Positions 48,267 to 61,479 are shown, counted from the stretch's first letter. The stretch is 64,000 nt of DNA from Psettodes erumei (GCA_016785225.1 JAFBJZ010000652.1:680001-744000), one strand, 5' to 3'. Made by a program: numbers and translations. The notes: generated by a model not told the origin, from the sequence alone.

Positions 48267-50437
48267 ATGCGTAGTGAGACAGGACGATGGTGACGCTTTC
48301 GGTTCTTATTCAACAACTCTTCTTAACCTGTTTGGGTTTAACTTGTGTTTTTTGTCGTTTACTGTACTATAATAGTATTTGAGCAACGCTGACCTGCAGC
48401 AGGCCCACTTCTTTCTGTTTGTAATAACAGTTTTTCAGTTACTCACACCAGTGGTTATAATGCAAAAATAAGTTTTAACCTCAATGTATCACCTCATAAC
48501 CTTGTTGAAAAAAAAAAAATAAAAATAAAAAGCCTTTTCCGAGGCTTGGCAGAGTAATGGTCACGAGATTCCAGTGTGGATCGGTGAGGGTGTTTACGCC
48601 ACATCGTGACCGACTGTTTGTCACTTGTTCTTCACCGTGAAACCGCACCTGTGTGGGTTTTTTTTCTTTACAGCAATTAAACTAAAAGACCGGCCTGTTT
48701 CTTTTTACTCGTCATCAGTAACGGCAATAAGTTTGTGGCCCTGTTGTTTCCCTTTCACGTGTTCAATTATCAAGGAGTGTCTCAAAATTTACCGATCAGG
48801 AAAAATTCAACCGCTTCTCTCCACCGCAACTAGGTTGGCTCAACAAAATTTACATACACAACAAAAATGAAGGATAAATCATTAATTAAAGTTTATTGTG
48901 GGCCACTTACTTACAAAAAAAGAAAAAAAAGGCCAGGACAGGATACGCTGTGATGGAGCATTCCTGTCCTCTGGGGTGGGTGGGGTTACAGCAGGGGGGC
49001 CCAGGAGCCGCGAGAGCAGAAGGGCCGCGATGCTCGTGATGCGATTAAACGTCTGCTCGATCGCAGGGGTTTCCTGGAACAGAGAGAGAGAGAGAGAGAG
49101 AGAGTGATGGGGAAAAGAGAGGGCGAGGCAGAGGAGCAGCCATAAAGGTGAAGGTAACGGGGGGAACCGGTTCCTCGGGACGCACCGAGCAGGTTTCTGT
49201 TCGTCGCCGCGGAGCCGAAACATAAAGTGAGAGGTGGGTGAAAACGTCACGCCTTCACGCGTGAGGAAGTGCTCGTCCTGCTCGCCGTCGAGGCGCAAAC
49301 CTGCGGGGATTCGTCGACAACTGCTAAATGATGCGAAACTTCCTCGGTAACTTTGACTAGAGGCCGCTCGCGTCAACGCACGTGAATCTCTCAAACGATT
49401 TATGATTTGTTTAAGCTGCAGCGCATGAAAAGTAGATGCGTCGGTGCAAACAACGTTTGGCTCGGACCGTTGTATTTGCTGGTTTGTGTGGAGGAATGCA
49501 AGAGTGTCGGGTGGACAGAGAGTGGGAGTGTTTACCCACAGATGGCCGCTCAGCGGTGGGACTGAGATTGTGCACTGTCCCCCTGCTCCTCCTCCTCCTC
49601 CTCCTCCTCCACCTCCTGTGTCCAGCTGGCAGCGTTCATGCAGACCATCTCCTGGCCAAAGCATGAGCTCATCACCTCCTCTGCTGACGGGTTTTCTTCT
49701 TCTTCTCCAACGTGATAATTCTTCTCAACACTTCTCCTCCGTCTTGCCTGACCTGGAAAAACAAGCGTTTTACAGCAGTTAATTTGAGCAACAGTTTGCC
49801 AACGTACTTGACTCTTGTGGGTTTTTTTCTTTGTTGTAATGATTCAGCACCGTCAAGATGTTCTCCGTCTCTGTCACATCAATTAATAATTCTCATTAAA
49901 TCAATCAATCGGCATTAGTCATGTCACCGTTTGTTTACAGAAAGTGTGCAGGTCTCGTGGACGTTTTTTTTTAATGAGCAACACTGTGTCCTGTGATCTT
50001 GTGATTCAAACAGGCCCGAAGCCTCGACACCATCCAAACCAGTTTGGAATCTGTGTCAACATCCACCTGACTGATGGGCGGCTCCACTGAGGTGTGAGGA
50101 ACTGGACGACATCCATCTACACCCATATATGTCAGCACTTCCTGTCTGCTGTTGCGGGAAGCCACTACCTTTGGCGGCCGACTCATCTTCCTCCCCAGAG
50201 AGGGCCCATGACTGGCCGGTGTCTGCACAGCTTAGTTGAGGAGTATAAAATCATTTTTGTCCATGAGATGCGAGAGTCTCTTGGCTGAAGGTGTTTTCTC
50301 CATGTCAAAAGATGATCGTGTTGCTCAAGTGAGGCGATCTCCAAGAAGATACGTACTCACTTAAGATTCGCGGCGGACGGGAGTAAAAACACCAGCAAAA
50401 GCCCCAAAACACCCAAAGCTCATCCTCATTTGGAGCT
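48267..50437. other. Interval between TRIM gene 3 and the cerebellin gene
   Basis: Contains a short GA tract (49080-49104) and a CTC/CCT tract (49587-49615). No exon was recognised. Confidence 0.55.
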
Positions 50438-52574
50438 ATGGCCCGTCCATCTCTCCTCCCCCCAACCTTTTTTGTTGGACTACTGCTTCTTGCCCACTGG
50501 GGGCCCTCGGGGGTCAGTTGCCAGAACGACACGGAGCCGATCGTGCTGGAGGGAAAGTGCCTGGTGGTGTGCGACTCCACCCCTTCCGCCGAGCCGTCGG
50601 GAAACGCCCTGGGCATGTCGGTGAGGTCGGGAACCGGACGGGTGGCATTTTCAGCCATCCGCAACACCAACCACGAACCCTCGGAGATGAGCAACCGCAC
50701 CATGACCATCTACTTCGACCAGGTGGGTAGATGAGCGAAGCCCGCGAAGGCGCGGATCATCAACTAAATCAATGCAACTAATGATTGACCGACCTCCACT
50801 CTCCTGTGATGGTTTGACTGGCTCAGGGACTGAACCACCCCAACTTTAGTGGGATCCACCACTGATGATGGCGGGGCAGTGGCTCATAGTCAAGGTCCAG
50901 GCCTGTGTGCAGGTCGATGAAGGTCTAATTTGATCTTTATTTGTGCCCAGGGCCGTGGTCATCCTGAAATAGATAAGAAGCACATTTATGCAAACCATGA
51001 AAAAGACCCACAAAGTATCACACTGACCGACAAACAAACTGACACTGACACTTGTGGGAACTTTGCCGCCCTAATTACAGCTGTCACGACACAAGATGTA
51101 TTCACAGTCTCTCCCACTGTTCACGCAAAAAGGTGCATTGTACTTTCAACAGCAACGGGTTCAATTAACAAACAATACAATTATTATTACAGTATCTGGG
51201 TCAGTGACACACACCTGAGAGCTGTCCACAGCCAGGTCACAAACATCAGTATTGCACAACAGCAGTACTCAGCAGAGATACACAACAAATATCACCTAAG
51301 ACATCCCGGGTTTATTAAAGTGACCTGTCCCCCCCGGAGACACGTGTTTGCATCTCTTTCAGATCTTAGTAAACGTCGGCAGCCATTTTGACCCAGCGAG
51401 GAGCATCTTTGTGGCCCCCAGAAAAGGAGTCTACAGTTTCAGCTTTCACGTGGTCAAAGTTTACAACCGGCAGACGATACAGGTAAGAAAAAAGATCAAC
51501 GAGGGAAATAACGCTTATTCGTTACCAGCGTCACTCCGGCGGCTAAATATGAAGCTACAGCTAGCAGCCGGTTAGCTTAGCTTAGCTTAGCTTGGTACAA
51601 AGGACTGGGAACGGTCATAAACTTGAACTAGCAGCACGTCAAAAGAGCCGCACTACAAGTCTGAATCATAACTCGGTCATAGCTTAAACCATAAGGCCTC
51701 GGGTTTGGCGTCGCCATTTTGGTTTAATTGACACCAAACAAAACCACATTTGGACGAGAGAGAACTAACCCTGACCCTAACCCCACATGTCTTTGTTTAA
51801 CACAAGTTCACACTCCAGGGGGGAGCATGAGGCGACAGAACACCAACGCTAAGTTATCAGTAGCGCTAGCGTGAGCTAACTAGCTTCACTGTGGCCTCCA
51901 TCCTGACTGAGCGGCAGGTGCCACGCCCTAAAATGGCTTTTTAAAAAAATAAATAAATAATTTTAAAAAACCATTTAATAATTTTAAAAAAACCTAATAA
52001 TAGTAATAAAAATAGAATAAAAACTAAAAACCTTTAAAGAATAAAAAATAATTTAGAGGATAATGTATTACAGAAGACTTGAAATTATCTATATCCATTG
52101 TTTTTACAGTCTTTATGATGCATTGTGAACCAGAACTGCTAATAGCTCATTTGACATAATGTTAATGGTGACAGTAAGACATGAGGGCTGGAGACCAAAT
52201 AACACTAAAGTCATCACTACATCCAACATTTTCTGTCATATTTGTAGCACCAAAAGGAAACTGTAGTTCCTCATCCAAAACACAAATTATCCCCAAACAG
52301 AAGTACAAAGAATAATATTCAGAGTGACAAAATGTATTGATTTTTTTTTCTGCTCACCTGCTGTATCTTCTCCCAGGTGAGCTTGGTTCTCAATGGCTGG
52401 CCCGTGATCTCGGCCTTCGCAGGCGACCAGGACGTGACCAGGGAAGCTGCCACCAACGCTGGGCTGGTGATGATGGAGAGGGGGGACAAGGCATACCTCA
52501 AACTGGAGAGGGGGAACCTGATGGGAGGCTGGAAGTACTCCACATTCTCTGGGTTTCTGGTGTTTCCCTTATAG
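50438..52574 (+). CDS. cbln: Cerebellin (secreted C1q-domain synaptic organiser), CBLN3 position with CBLN1/2-like sequence
   Basis: Three exons: 50438-50722, 51363-51482 and 52377-52574. They sum to 603 nt, giving 200 residues. A signal peptide (about 1-28) is followed by QNDTEPIVLEGKCLVVCD, where Cys41 and Cys45 correspond to the pair that links cerebellin trimers into hexamers and an N-glycosylation site precedes them. The C1q domain runs through NHEPSEMSNRTM, FHVVKVYNRQTIQ and NGWPVISAFAGDQDVTRE to the canonical end GGWKYSTFSGFLVFPL. Cerebellins bridge presynaptic neurexins and postsynaptic GluD receptors. The next genes, ripk3 and khnyn, are also neighbours of CBLN3 in human 14q12, so position argues for a cbln3 orthologue; the sequence is closer to CBLN1/CBLN2. 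AATAAA at 52940-52945 gives a 3' UTR of about 370 bases. Which paralogue it is needs a tree. Confidence 0.93.
50723..52376 (+). other. cbln: cerebellin introns 1 and 2
   Basis: Introns are 50723-51362 and 51483-52376. Intron 2 starts with a copy of the dispersed TTAGCTTAGC repeat and has an A/T-rich patch near 51940-52060. Confidence 0.8.
51551..51620 (+). repeat. Copy of a dispersed TTAGCTTAGC repeat
   Basis: Reads GAAGCTACAGCTAGCAGCCG, then GTTAGCTTAGCTTAGCTTAG, then CTTGGTACAAAGGACTGGG. It lies about 70 bases inside cerebellin intron 2. Confidence 0.6.
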
Positions 52575-52949
52575 GGTGGATTGAGGCAGGATGGGAGATG
52601 ATCTTCCTGCCATTGCCGAGGGTGACGAGGCGAGGGCGGGGTACGAAACACGGATTGTTTCTTTAAGGGCCCTTGACATAAAGGTGTTATTGGATACTGA
52701 ACAAGTTCTGCGCTGAACTTGGAGATGGAGATGAGATAAAATGTTTTAATGCATCTTCATTTGTATCCGATGAATGGGTGAATTCACTTTGCACCAAATA
52801 ATCCTGAATGTAACTTCCATTTGTGTTGCACTTTCATGTCTTATTGACTGTTGTCTAACTACTGTAATGTGTCGTCACCAGGCTTTGGCCTGTATCTTCC
52901 TTTAATGCATGAAATGACGTCGTAGCAAATGTTTGTGGCAATAAAGACA

Positions 52950-54578
52950 ATTACTGAATCTATTTCCTGCCTCTTACTAATCTATATACAGTATCTACTG
53001 TTTGCATAACTACCCAGTCAGTAGTCAACCCTTAAGGGAACAATTTAATGCTTTAAATTCTGTTTATTATAAGTACTATTTATTCATGTGCTCAGATTTT
53101 GCTGTAAAAACACTTGCATGCCAACTCTGCAGTTTCATTCGGTCGGTAAACTCGCTGTGCTAATCGATTGTGGGCTATTCTTAGCAGACCTATTATTCAT
53201 GCATTTGTGCAGTGATACAGTTCATTAACCTAACAGCTTGCACATTTAGTTGCCGGACAGGGACACACTCTCACGTCCTTGATAAATGCTGACGCTACCG
53301 TGGCCTCCAAACAACCTCTACTACACTTTCCATATGCTCGATAAAATTGGGCGTCCCAACGTTAAAATGGCAGCTTTGCTAAACTAAAACTACACGTGTA
53401 TCCTTGAGTTCCTCGCCCCGCCCGTGCGTCTCCCTGCGGTGGATCCGGTGGCAGATGGAGAACTGGCGGTGAGGGGAGGGGTTTCAGGTGCCAGGGGCCC
53501 GCTGGGCTCACTCTGGACCGTCACCACCGATTAGTCTCAACGCCCCCGGTGCACAGCGGAGGCCCGTGTTCGCGCTTCGGAGGATTCGTGTCCGAGTACG
53601 AAAGCACTGTGCAGACTCTGGTTCCAAAAATCAGATCTTTGAAGTCAGAGTCTGATCACAGGAAGTATCAAACACCAATAACAGGATTTTAACAACAGAG
53701 AAGGTGAACTCATAACTGGTGACATTTTATGTATGAATTAATCCATTTTCATTACAAATTTAGCCTGTAACTAGTTCATTATTTTCATTTGCTGCCTTCA
53801 ATAATATTTGTCCTTTTTTGTGGGGGGAAAAAAGTTCCCCAGAGATTAAAAAACAAAACAAAAAAGTGACGCATTTCTCATTTTCAGCACATCTGGAGTG
53901 GCTGGTTTGGACGATGTTGGTACATGTCAGTAATAAAACACTGCAGCTGAACAGACAGGAGCGCCACCTGCAGGCACTCGATATGAATCAACAGACAAGG
54001 AACGTCAGGTCATTACTGATGAGTTGAGAACTGCTGGTTAATCCTTAATTTTAATTTTTAAACTCTTTGGTTTTAAAACCGCTGTCCTCTCTTTTTTAAA
54101 CCCGTGTTTGAAATGACTTTAGTGATCCACAAAACAAAATAAGTGTAACATTTACATGCAGCTGTCGTATTTATTATGTCATCAGACTTTTATTAAAATG
54201 AACTTTTGCTTAACTACTACAATCACAATTAGTCAGGGAAAGACGCTACTTTTTAGTAGCATTGTCGTCGTGTTGAAGTTTCCCTGAGGTGTGTTGACGA
54301 TAAGAAAAATATAGAGTAACACCATCCTTTAAGATAAAGCTCTTTTTGTGTTTACTGCAAACTTCATTGAAGCTACAGGTATTGAAGAGTTTGGAAAATT
54401 TCAGTCACTCTTCGCGTACGCATCTGGCACCTTCAGCTAAAACAACAACAAAAAAAGAAAAAACAGTTTAAACTACATATTGACTTTTGTTGACTCATCG
54501 TCTGCTGTTAAGGCGATTTCTGACACATGACGATGAGCTGGCGCGCTGCGACTGTAGATATCGAATGATCAGACTTGG

Positions 54579-54619
<41 letters not shown>

Positions 54620-54898
54620 CACCGACATGAAGTTTGGCTCATTGGCGTAAAAAACTAAATCATACAAAAGAAGCAGAATAAATAAAGACAGTTAAAAAAA
54701 AAACATGCATGCCACTGAAACCCAGAATCTGAATCCTGTTCAGATTTGAGAAGAAAGAAACAAGGAAGAAAAGGAGCCTTCACCCAGTGTCCCTTACAAA
54801 ACACAACCTTCCTGTTGCGCAAGAGGCGACGAATCAAACTTAGAGAACCCGTGAAAGAAAATTAGAGAACTTTTGAAAGGAAAATTCTCCACGGGAAC
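52950..54898. other. Convergent interval between the cerebellin gene and ripk3
   Basis: AT-rich, with a TG tract at 54581-54617. A minus-strand AATAAA (plus TTTATT at 54189-54194) about 700 bases beyond the ripk3 stop is a possible poly-A signal. No exon was recognised. Confidence 0.5.
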
Positions 54899-57800
54899 TC
54901 AGCCGACTCCTCCTGTCCTGTCCCACCAGGCCCCCGAATGCGGCGGCGAGCGGTTGACGGTCGACGGCGCCGTCGGGTGGCGTCTCCTCTCCGAGGGGTC
55001 CGTGGTGTTGATGTTCATGACGTTGTTGATGCCGCTCTGCACCCCGATGACGTTGCTGAAGTGGATGCAGATGTTGCGGGCAAAGCGGGGGTCGCAGGGG
55101 CTGGAGAGCTGACGCTGCAAAGATGCCAAAAAACCAAAAAAAAAATGAGAAGGGAAAACAACAGCAAGGATTGTTCGGAGCGCAACTAATAAAATTCCTT
55201 TGAGAAAATGTGAACACGTGGTATCTTAAAGCTCATCTTCACTTTTTTCTTTTTCTAAGGTGTGAAATATGAAAAGCTTAATAACTACAGGCCTTGATTT
55301 CTGTCCCTGTGGATGCAAACATAAAAAATGACAAATTAAAAAAAGAAAAAACCTGGAACTGATGAGAGAGGTTCGGTCTGAAAGGCGTCTGGGGTTTCTC
55401 CGCCGCTCGGCCTGGAGGCGACCTCCTGGTGGAAGGAGGCGGAGGCGAGGGCGAGGGCGAGGGCGAGCCAGTGGGATGAACTGAGGACGTCTTCATCTTT
55501 ATGTTGTCCTCTGACGAGAGGTCAAAGTTGCACACGTTTGCTTGTCGAGGCGTCGGCGGCTCTGGTGGGCGGGGGGGGGGGCACACGCGTGAAAACATTA
55601 AACCAGGACCGACGACGTGTTTGTCTGAAACTTGACCTAAAACAGAAGCTTCCCTCCCCCTCCTCCCCCCTTGTGCAGCTTCTGCCAACTTCCCTTTTAC
55701 CTCTGACTCTCGCTGCTTTGTCTCTGTGGTTTGCAGCCCAACCACCTGCCACTTCCTGCAACAAAAGTCGGTAAGAGCTCTGTTAGTCGAGTACAAGACA
55801 CGATAACTCCTGCTGATGTGGGTTTGAACCTCCAAATCAAAGACGAGACGGTTGGGAGTTGAGCCTATTTCTCATTGGCCGGCTCGTCGGCGCTTTTGGA
55901 GGGTTTTTTTTCTACGTCGGTGGTTTTCGATCCACCGTCTCCTCCGTCAAACTTGACGTGTCTCGTCGGGGAGTTGACAGCGACTGCGTTCAACACGCTC
56001 TTCCCCAAAAATTCCCCTGGTGGAAGTGATGCATGTAATATTTCCCCCCGCCAGGCTGCTAAGCAACACATGCACAACAGCACGGCGTTGATCAATTTGT
56101 GGTAAAAAAAAAAAAAAACCATCTCCCAGGCTGCAGTGCGAGTCTGCTGAAAAAACAACGTCACCTCCTCCTCTGTGCCAGAAACAGACACAACACCTGA
56201 AGTGTTTATCTCACCTGGACGGGCGGGCGTCCGGTCAGCACGTCGTCAAAGTTGGTGGCTTCAACTGGGCGATGCGCTGCAAAAAAACAAACTGCTGCTG
56301 TAAATTGACGTTTTTGTTTTCTGATTAAAAGAGACTTGATTAAACTTAGTCAGTCAAACATCTTCCTGAGCTTAAAAATCATCAAAAAAGTTCCGACAAA
56401 GACCTTTGGATGCACTCGCTCATTTATGGATCATTTTTATGCCGTCACAGGGTTTTTTACAAAACATTATAATAACAGAACAGTCTTGCTGAAGGTCGAC
56501 AGACAATCAGAGAAATGACCTGAGGCCTGAGTGATATGAACCCTCTCAATCTGCTCCGTTATCCTCTCTTGTTCCGTTTGCTTCTGGAAAGAGGAAGAGA
56601 AAGATTGAATCAGACGCTGATGTGAATTCATCATAATTACAAAAAAAAAAAACTTGGGATTTGCTGCGTCACGTCTCTCAGAATGACTCTCGTGTTCCGC
56701 GGCGAGGTTTTAATTCTCACAAGTCTCTCCAGCACTCGATGGACGGCGTCAAGAATCCCATGGTTGTGCGCCACGTACAGATCCTCTGTCACAGTCGCAC
56801 AATCTGCCGACAACAGTTTTAAAGATTTAATGTTAGGGCACAGGCATTACAAACTATTTTCGGTGTCAGGTCAGAGTTGTTGTTACCGAAAGAGGAGGGC
56901 CGCTGGGCGGGGGTCTTCTCCCAGCACCTCGTCATGAGCTCCATCAGTCCCGTCAGGCCTTCGTGGCCCACGGCCTGGCACCTGAATTCGTCCAGCGATG
57001 GACGGTCTCCCTTGGGGATGCGAAACCGCACAATGCTGGACATCGCGTCTTCAGGAGAGGACATGGAGGGGGGGGTGTTAAATTAGAGGTTTGGGCCACG
57101 ACCGCACGCAGCAGTTAAACGTTAGGCGCGTCCTCAGGCGTGAAGTCCCGCCGTTCTGGCATCGTGTGTGCAACGAAAGAGGATGATGTAAGGGTTGGAA
57201 TCAGAAAAAACAAAGGATGAAGGAGAGGCCGGCTGTCCTCACTTACTGGCATACGGCTGCTTCCCGGTGACGAGGGACCACAGGAGGATGCCGTAGCTGA
57301 AAGATCAATCACACCCAGGGCTGATTGTGTTACTTTGGTGAACTCGCACCAACAACACGGAGGGTTTAACGGCTGAATGTGGACGAGCGGAGGAAGGTGT
57401 TCGGCGTGTGGGTGAGAGGAAGTTCGATCGATTGCAGTAAATCGCTTTTACCGTCACTTCTACCTGGAACCAGCGGCCGCTACTAATTAAAGGAACATGC
57501 CGCTTTTATTTTTGACTCCTGCCTGGTCTGAGTGTCTGAAATAAATGCTTCAGCATTAAAATATAACTGGAAGAATGTCAGTTTAATTCTTCAGTGACAG
57601 ACGCTTTTTATTCAAGCCCGGTTTCTGCGCTCCCGTACCTGTAGATGTCATAGGCTCGCGTCGGACTGTACGACATATCGAAAGCCTCCGGCGGCATGTA
57701 GCTGATCGTCCCCGCTTCCTCTTCGCTTCTCTTCCTGGAAACTCGGCTGACGCTGTGGTAAATCTTGGCGAGGCCAAAATCTGTGAGCTGGGGAGAAATC

Positions 57801-58043
57801 GCAGAAAAGAGGAAGGGGAAGCAGTTGGGGTGCGGTGGGGGTTGAGCGCGCAGAGGTCACAAACACAAATGCGGCAGACAAAAGGATTCGTGAACATGGT
57901 AACGTTAATAAAGTTTTGCTTTCTCATCTTTGACCTCAGGCCTTCGCTTTGATCTCAGCTACACACCTATAAAAGTCTCGTGAATGTGTGTCGCACAGCT
58001 GTGACATTTAAACAGCCGCCAGAATAAAACCACCTCTGTGGTA

Positions 58044-58085
<42 letters not shown>

Positions 58086-59553
58086 AAACAACACCAGCAG
58101 CAGTCACCACACGACTACGATCAAAATCTCATCAAAACTTGAACCTGTTGAACCACACGTGCAGGTGAGTCATTTCAAACTCTCGACTGTGTTCAAACAA
58201 ACAAACTCCTGTTGACATTCTTAATTTTGCAAAGACACCACATGCGCTGGGGCCGAGCCGAGCCCCGCGCTCACCTTTGCGTTGAGATCGGCGTCCAGCA
58301 GCACATTGCTGGGCTTCAGGTCCCGGTGGAGCAGCGGAGGGGAGAGGCTGTGGAGGAAGTTTATACCCAGGGCCACCTGGTGGGCCAGTCTGAAGACCAG
58401 CGGCCACGGGGGAGCTCCACGTAACGCTCTCTGCTCGCCGGATGTGAAGGGGACGGGGAGCGGAGAAGGGAAGAGGGGAGACGGTCATGTGTGCGAGATG
58501 GAAACCAACACGGCAGGGCGGCAGGTGCGTTCGTTACCTGTAGGAAGGCCAGCGATCCTCTCTCCATGAACTCCATGACCAGACCCAGCTGTATCGTAGG
58601 CCCAGAGTTCGGCGGCCGACCCTGGAAGACCCCGAGGACCTGGATGACGAACGGGCTGCTTCCCCGACGCATCATGTCGACCTCACGCAGCAAAGATGAA
58701 CTGCCCCTGTGTGTTTGCACCGTCAGTCATCTCCTCTGCTTCCTCCAAAAAAAACCCCAAACCAACGCTTCGTGTCCACTCACCCGTCATCGAAGTGAAG
58801 CAGCTTGATGGCCACGTCGCAGCACCACTGGTGATGCCTGGCTTTGTAGATTTGTCCGAACCCGCCGGAGTCAACCACCTTCAAGGCCCCGAGGCTGGAC
58901 TCCGTGATCAGAGCTGGAGCCGGGAAGCTGGACAGTGCCATGTTCCCTGGGGGAGGTGAGTTATTCAGGCCTGAGAGAAAGAGAAAAACAAAACCCCCAG
59001 CTGCAGGATTTCAGTGAGAAACTACAGATACCCATGAAGACACAGAGTCACTTCACAAAACTTGCAAACTTATGTGGTCATTTTTTTTTTTTTTAGATGT
59101 GAACTTTCACTTGCATAAACTGCTTTTGGCCAACAGGGGGCAGCAGAAACAACTGAAAACCGCCAGAGATTCTTGAAAAACAAAAAAGTCACATTTGAGA
59201 GCCTGAAAGGAAAAAAAAAGCAGAGGTCATATCTGCTCGATAAATAACTTAAGGTAACGTACAACACTGAATATTTTCCCCTCGAGCTTCTTCGACTCAC
59301 CGACCCGTCTGCTCAGTCTGTCGGGGGCATAAACAGGATTTTTTCTGTCTGTTCTGACTCTTAACTCACAAGAAACAGGACAAAGTGTCTTCAGAGGAGG
59401 TTTAGCTTCTATATGTACAAAGACATTTACAAACCAGGACGCACAATGACAGGAAACCACACTGATTTTTTTTTTTTTTTTTTTGTCCGGACTCCCAAGC
59501 TTGCAACAGAAAGCCTTCTGACAAAATAATAGAAATGCCAGTAAAATGTAATG

Positions 59554-59590
<37 letters not shown>

Positions 59591-60052
59591 CAACTGTCTG
59601 CAAAGCTTTACAGCTTTCAATTTACTTTTTAAAAAAAATAGTCTTGATTCAGCTCTCACCTACTTTGTGTTGTTGTACCTTTTTTTAAATGATTATTTTT
59701 TTTTTTGTCCACCGCTTGAAGACTCAACTAATTTAACGTATTTAATTTTACAGCATCCAAATCTACTGTGGTTGTGCCTTAAAGCTTAAACGAACAGATT
59801 CCCATCACATAAACATAACATATGAATAAAAGACAGTTAAAGTTAGAAACTAAAGTTAGAAAACCACAAACGACAAAGAGAGAAAACTTCCCGACCAGCA
59901 GAAGGGAACCACTCACCCGCTGGGACACGCTCTTCTTCCTCATACAAACATGTAGACGGAGGTGAAGGAGCATAAAGTCGCGGCGGCTTCAGCAGGTGGA
60001 GGCTCTTCTGAACGAGCAGAAGCGGAAGTGAAACAGCACGGCCCGGATCCAT
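54899..60052 (-). CDS. ripk3: ripk3, receptor-interacting serine/threonine kinase 3 with C-terminal RHIM
   Basis: Eleven exons follow the ATG at 58941: 58946-58784, 58700-58538, 58430-58275, 57787-57639, 57296-57247, 57048-56887, 56803-56721, 56583-56520, 56276-56215, 55559-55353 and 55114-54899. They encode 489 residues (human 518). Kinase landmarks: glycine loop DSGGFG (24-29), VAIK with Lys46, HRDLKPSN (142-149), DFG (162-164), and YMPPEAFD in the activation segment. A Pro/Ser-rich linker follows, then a RHIM-like core IGVQSGINNVMNI near residues 441-453. RIPK3 is a cytosolic kinase that assembles amyloid with RIPK1, TRIF or ZBP1 through the RHIM and phosphorylates MLKL in necroptosis. An upstream exon (60052-59917, MDPGRAVSLPLLLVQ) joins in frame and would add 47 residues; its ATG is well placed for initiation. 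Exon 8 (numbered from 58946) uses a GTCATT donor. Confidence 0.93.
57788..58274 (-). other. ripk3: ripk3 intron 3 with CA repeat
   Basis: 487 bases between the exon ending in LNAK and the one starting LTDFG. A CA tract at about 58050-58079 is UG in the transcript. Confidence 0.85.
58947..59916 (-). other. ripk3: ripk3 intron upstream of the kinase exons
   Basis: 970 bases between the MDPGR exon and the MALSS exon, with a TAA/ATA trinucleotide tract at about 59562-59587 and long A or T runs. Confidence 0.7.
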
Positions 60053-61479
60053 CCCACAAATCGTCTCTTTTGGTTCTGCTTATGAGCCGTGACTACAGCA
60101 CTTTTTTTTTCTCCTTGTTTTGAAATGATTCCTAACCGACTGCTTTAATGGCTTTGAATGGGGATGTACTTTTTTTTAAAAAAAACATCTTTTTCTTTTA
60201 AATCTTTGAGTGTTTGTTCCATGACGAAATACCTCCACAGGGATAGATAAGAATCTGTAGTTGGTCCCAGACTCCCATCATAAGTGAGATGCTCTGAATT
60301 ATTTCACATGTTCAATTTTCTTCATGAAATCACTTTTAAGATAATGTTTTATGTCCTGATTTTGATTTCCCAGGTTTTAAACCAGGTAAGATACCAAACA
60401 ATGCTTTTTTTTTCTCTTTTTGCCTAAACTCACATCACAAGCCTGAGTTTTTTATAGCCACAAACATACAAACGTTGTACAGCCATGATATACTAAAGGC
60501 CGTACAATGAAGGCTATTTTAAATGCTGCCAGCAGACGGCAGAGTTTGCAAAATGACTTGCAGTAAACAGCAGGTTTACACGAAATCACTCACTAATATT
60601 AAAAGTCCAGGACGTCACCAAAGAAGTGACGGTGATGAGCTGTGTAAAGATGTTAGGGCGGGGCTGTAGGTGGAGCGAGTGAAGTGAAGATGCAGCACAT
60701 TTCACATGTGAGGTGGCTGCAAAATAAAGGGAGGGAAAGGAGGGTGGAGTAATACGTCATTAACGGACAGGGCCCCGGCCTGTCGGTGTGTTTTTAACAG
60801 TCTGTGGACAACAGCATGAATATCGACATATTAGTTACCTCACTGGTGGTTGTGGTGCTTTTGGGGGATTTAAAAACAAACCACCCAGCAGGATGTGGTG
60901 TGGGGGAGCTCTCTCTTCCTTGGAAGTTTCCCCACTGTGGGACTAATAAAGGTAAATCTTATCTTGTCCTGCCTGTGGAGTGCAGATAAAACTCTTATTC
61001 CTGCAGCGGAGACAAAGGAGGTTTATTAAACAATAAATATATGAGAGGCTGTGCCAAACAATAGAAAGATACCGAGAGTGAAATGTGAGCTGATACAAAC
61101 ATGCCCAGTTTCCTCGGCGAGTCAAACAGCGTTTAGAGAAAAAAAAAAAAAAAGACACCCCCCCCTCCGCTTCTGACGTCAGTGGAAATCCCCTTTATCT
61201 CTCGCGTGACAAAAAGTGAAAAGAAATTGTTAAAATAATACAAAAATAAAGGGTGTAAATATAAACTTTTATAACTTTACCAGGCACGTTTATCAGCTAC
61301 AATAATTATTTATCTTTAAATTAACGCGCCGGAGCTGAAAAAAGAATCATTAAAGGAATATTACGTGAAATTCTGACGCGTTACCCAGACGTACTTCTGA
61401 GATTTTACAGGACGAATAATCACATAAGAGTGTGTTACACACATCGTGACCTCCGCAGCCCTGTCACAAGTATCCGCCC

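Noticed and set aside
49444..49782. A Pro-rich frame near 49590
   Set aside because: It is the translation of a CTC/CCT repeat.
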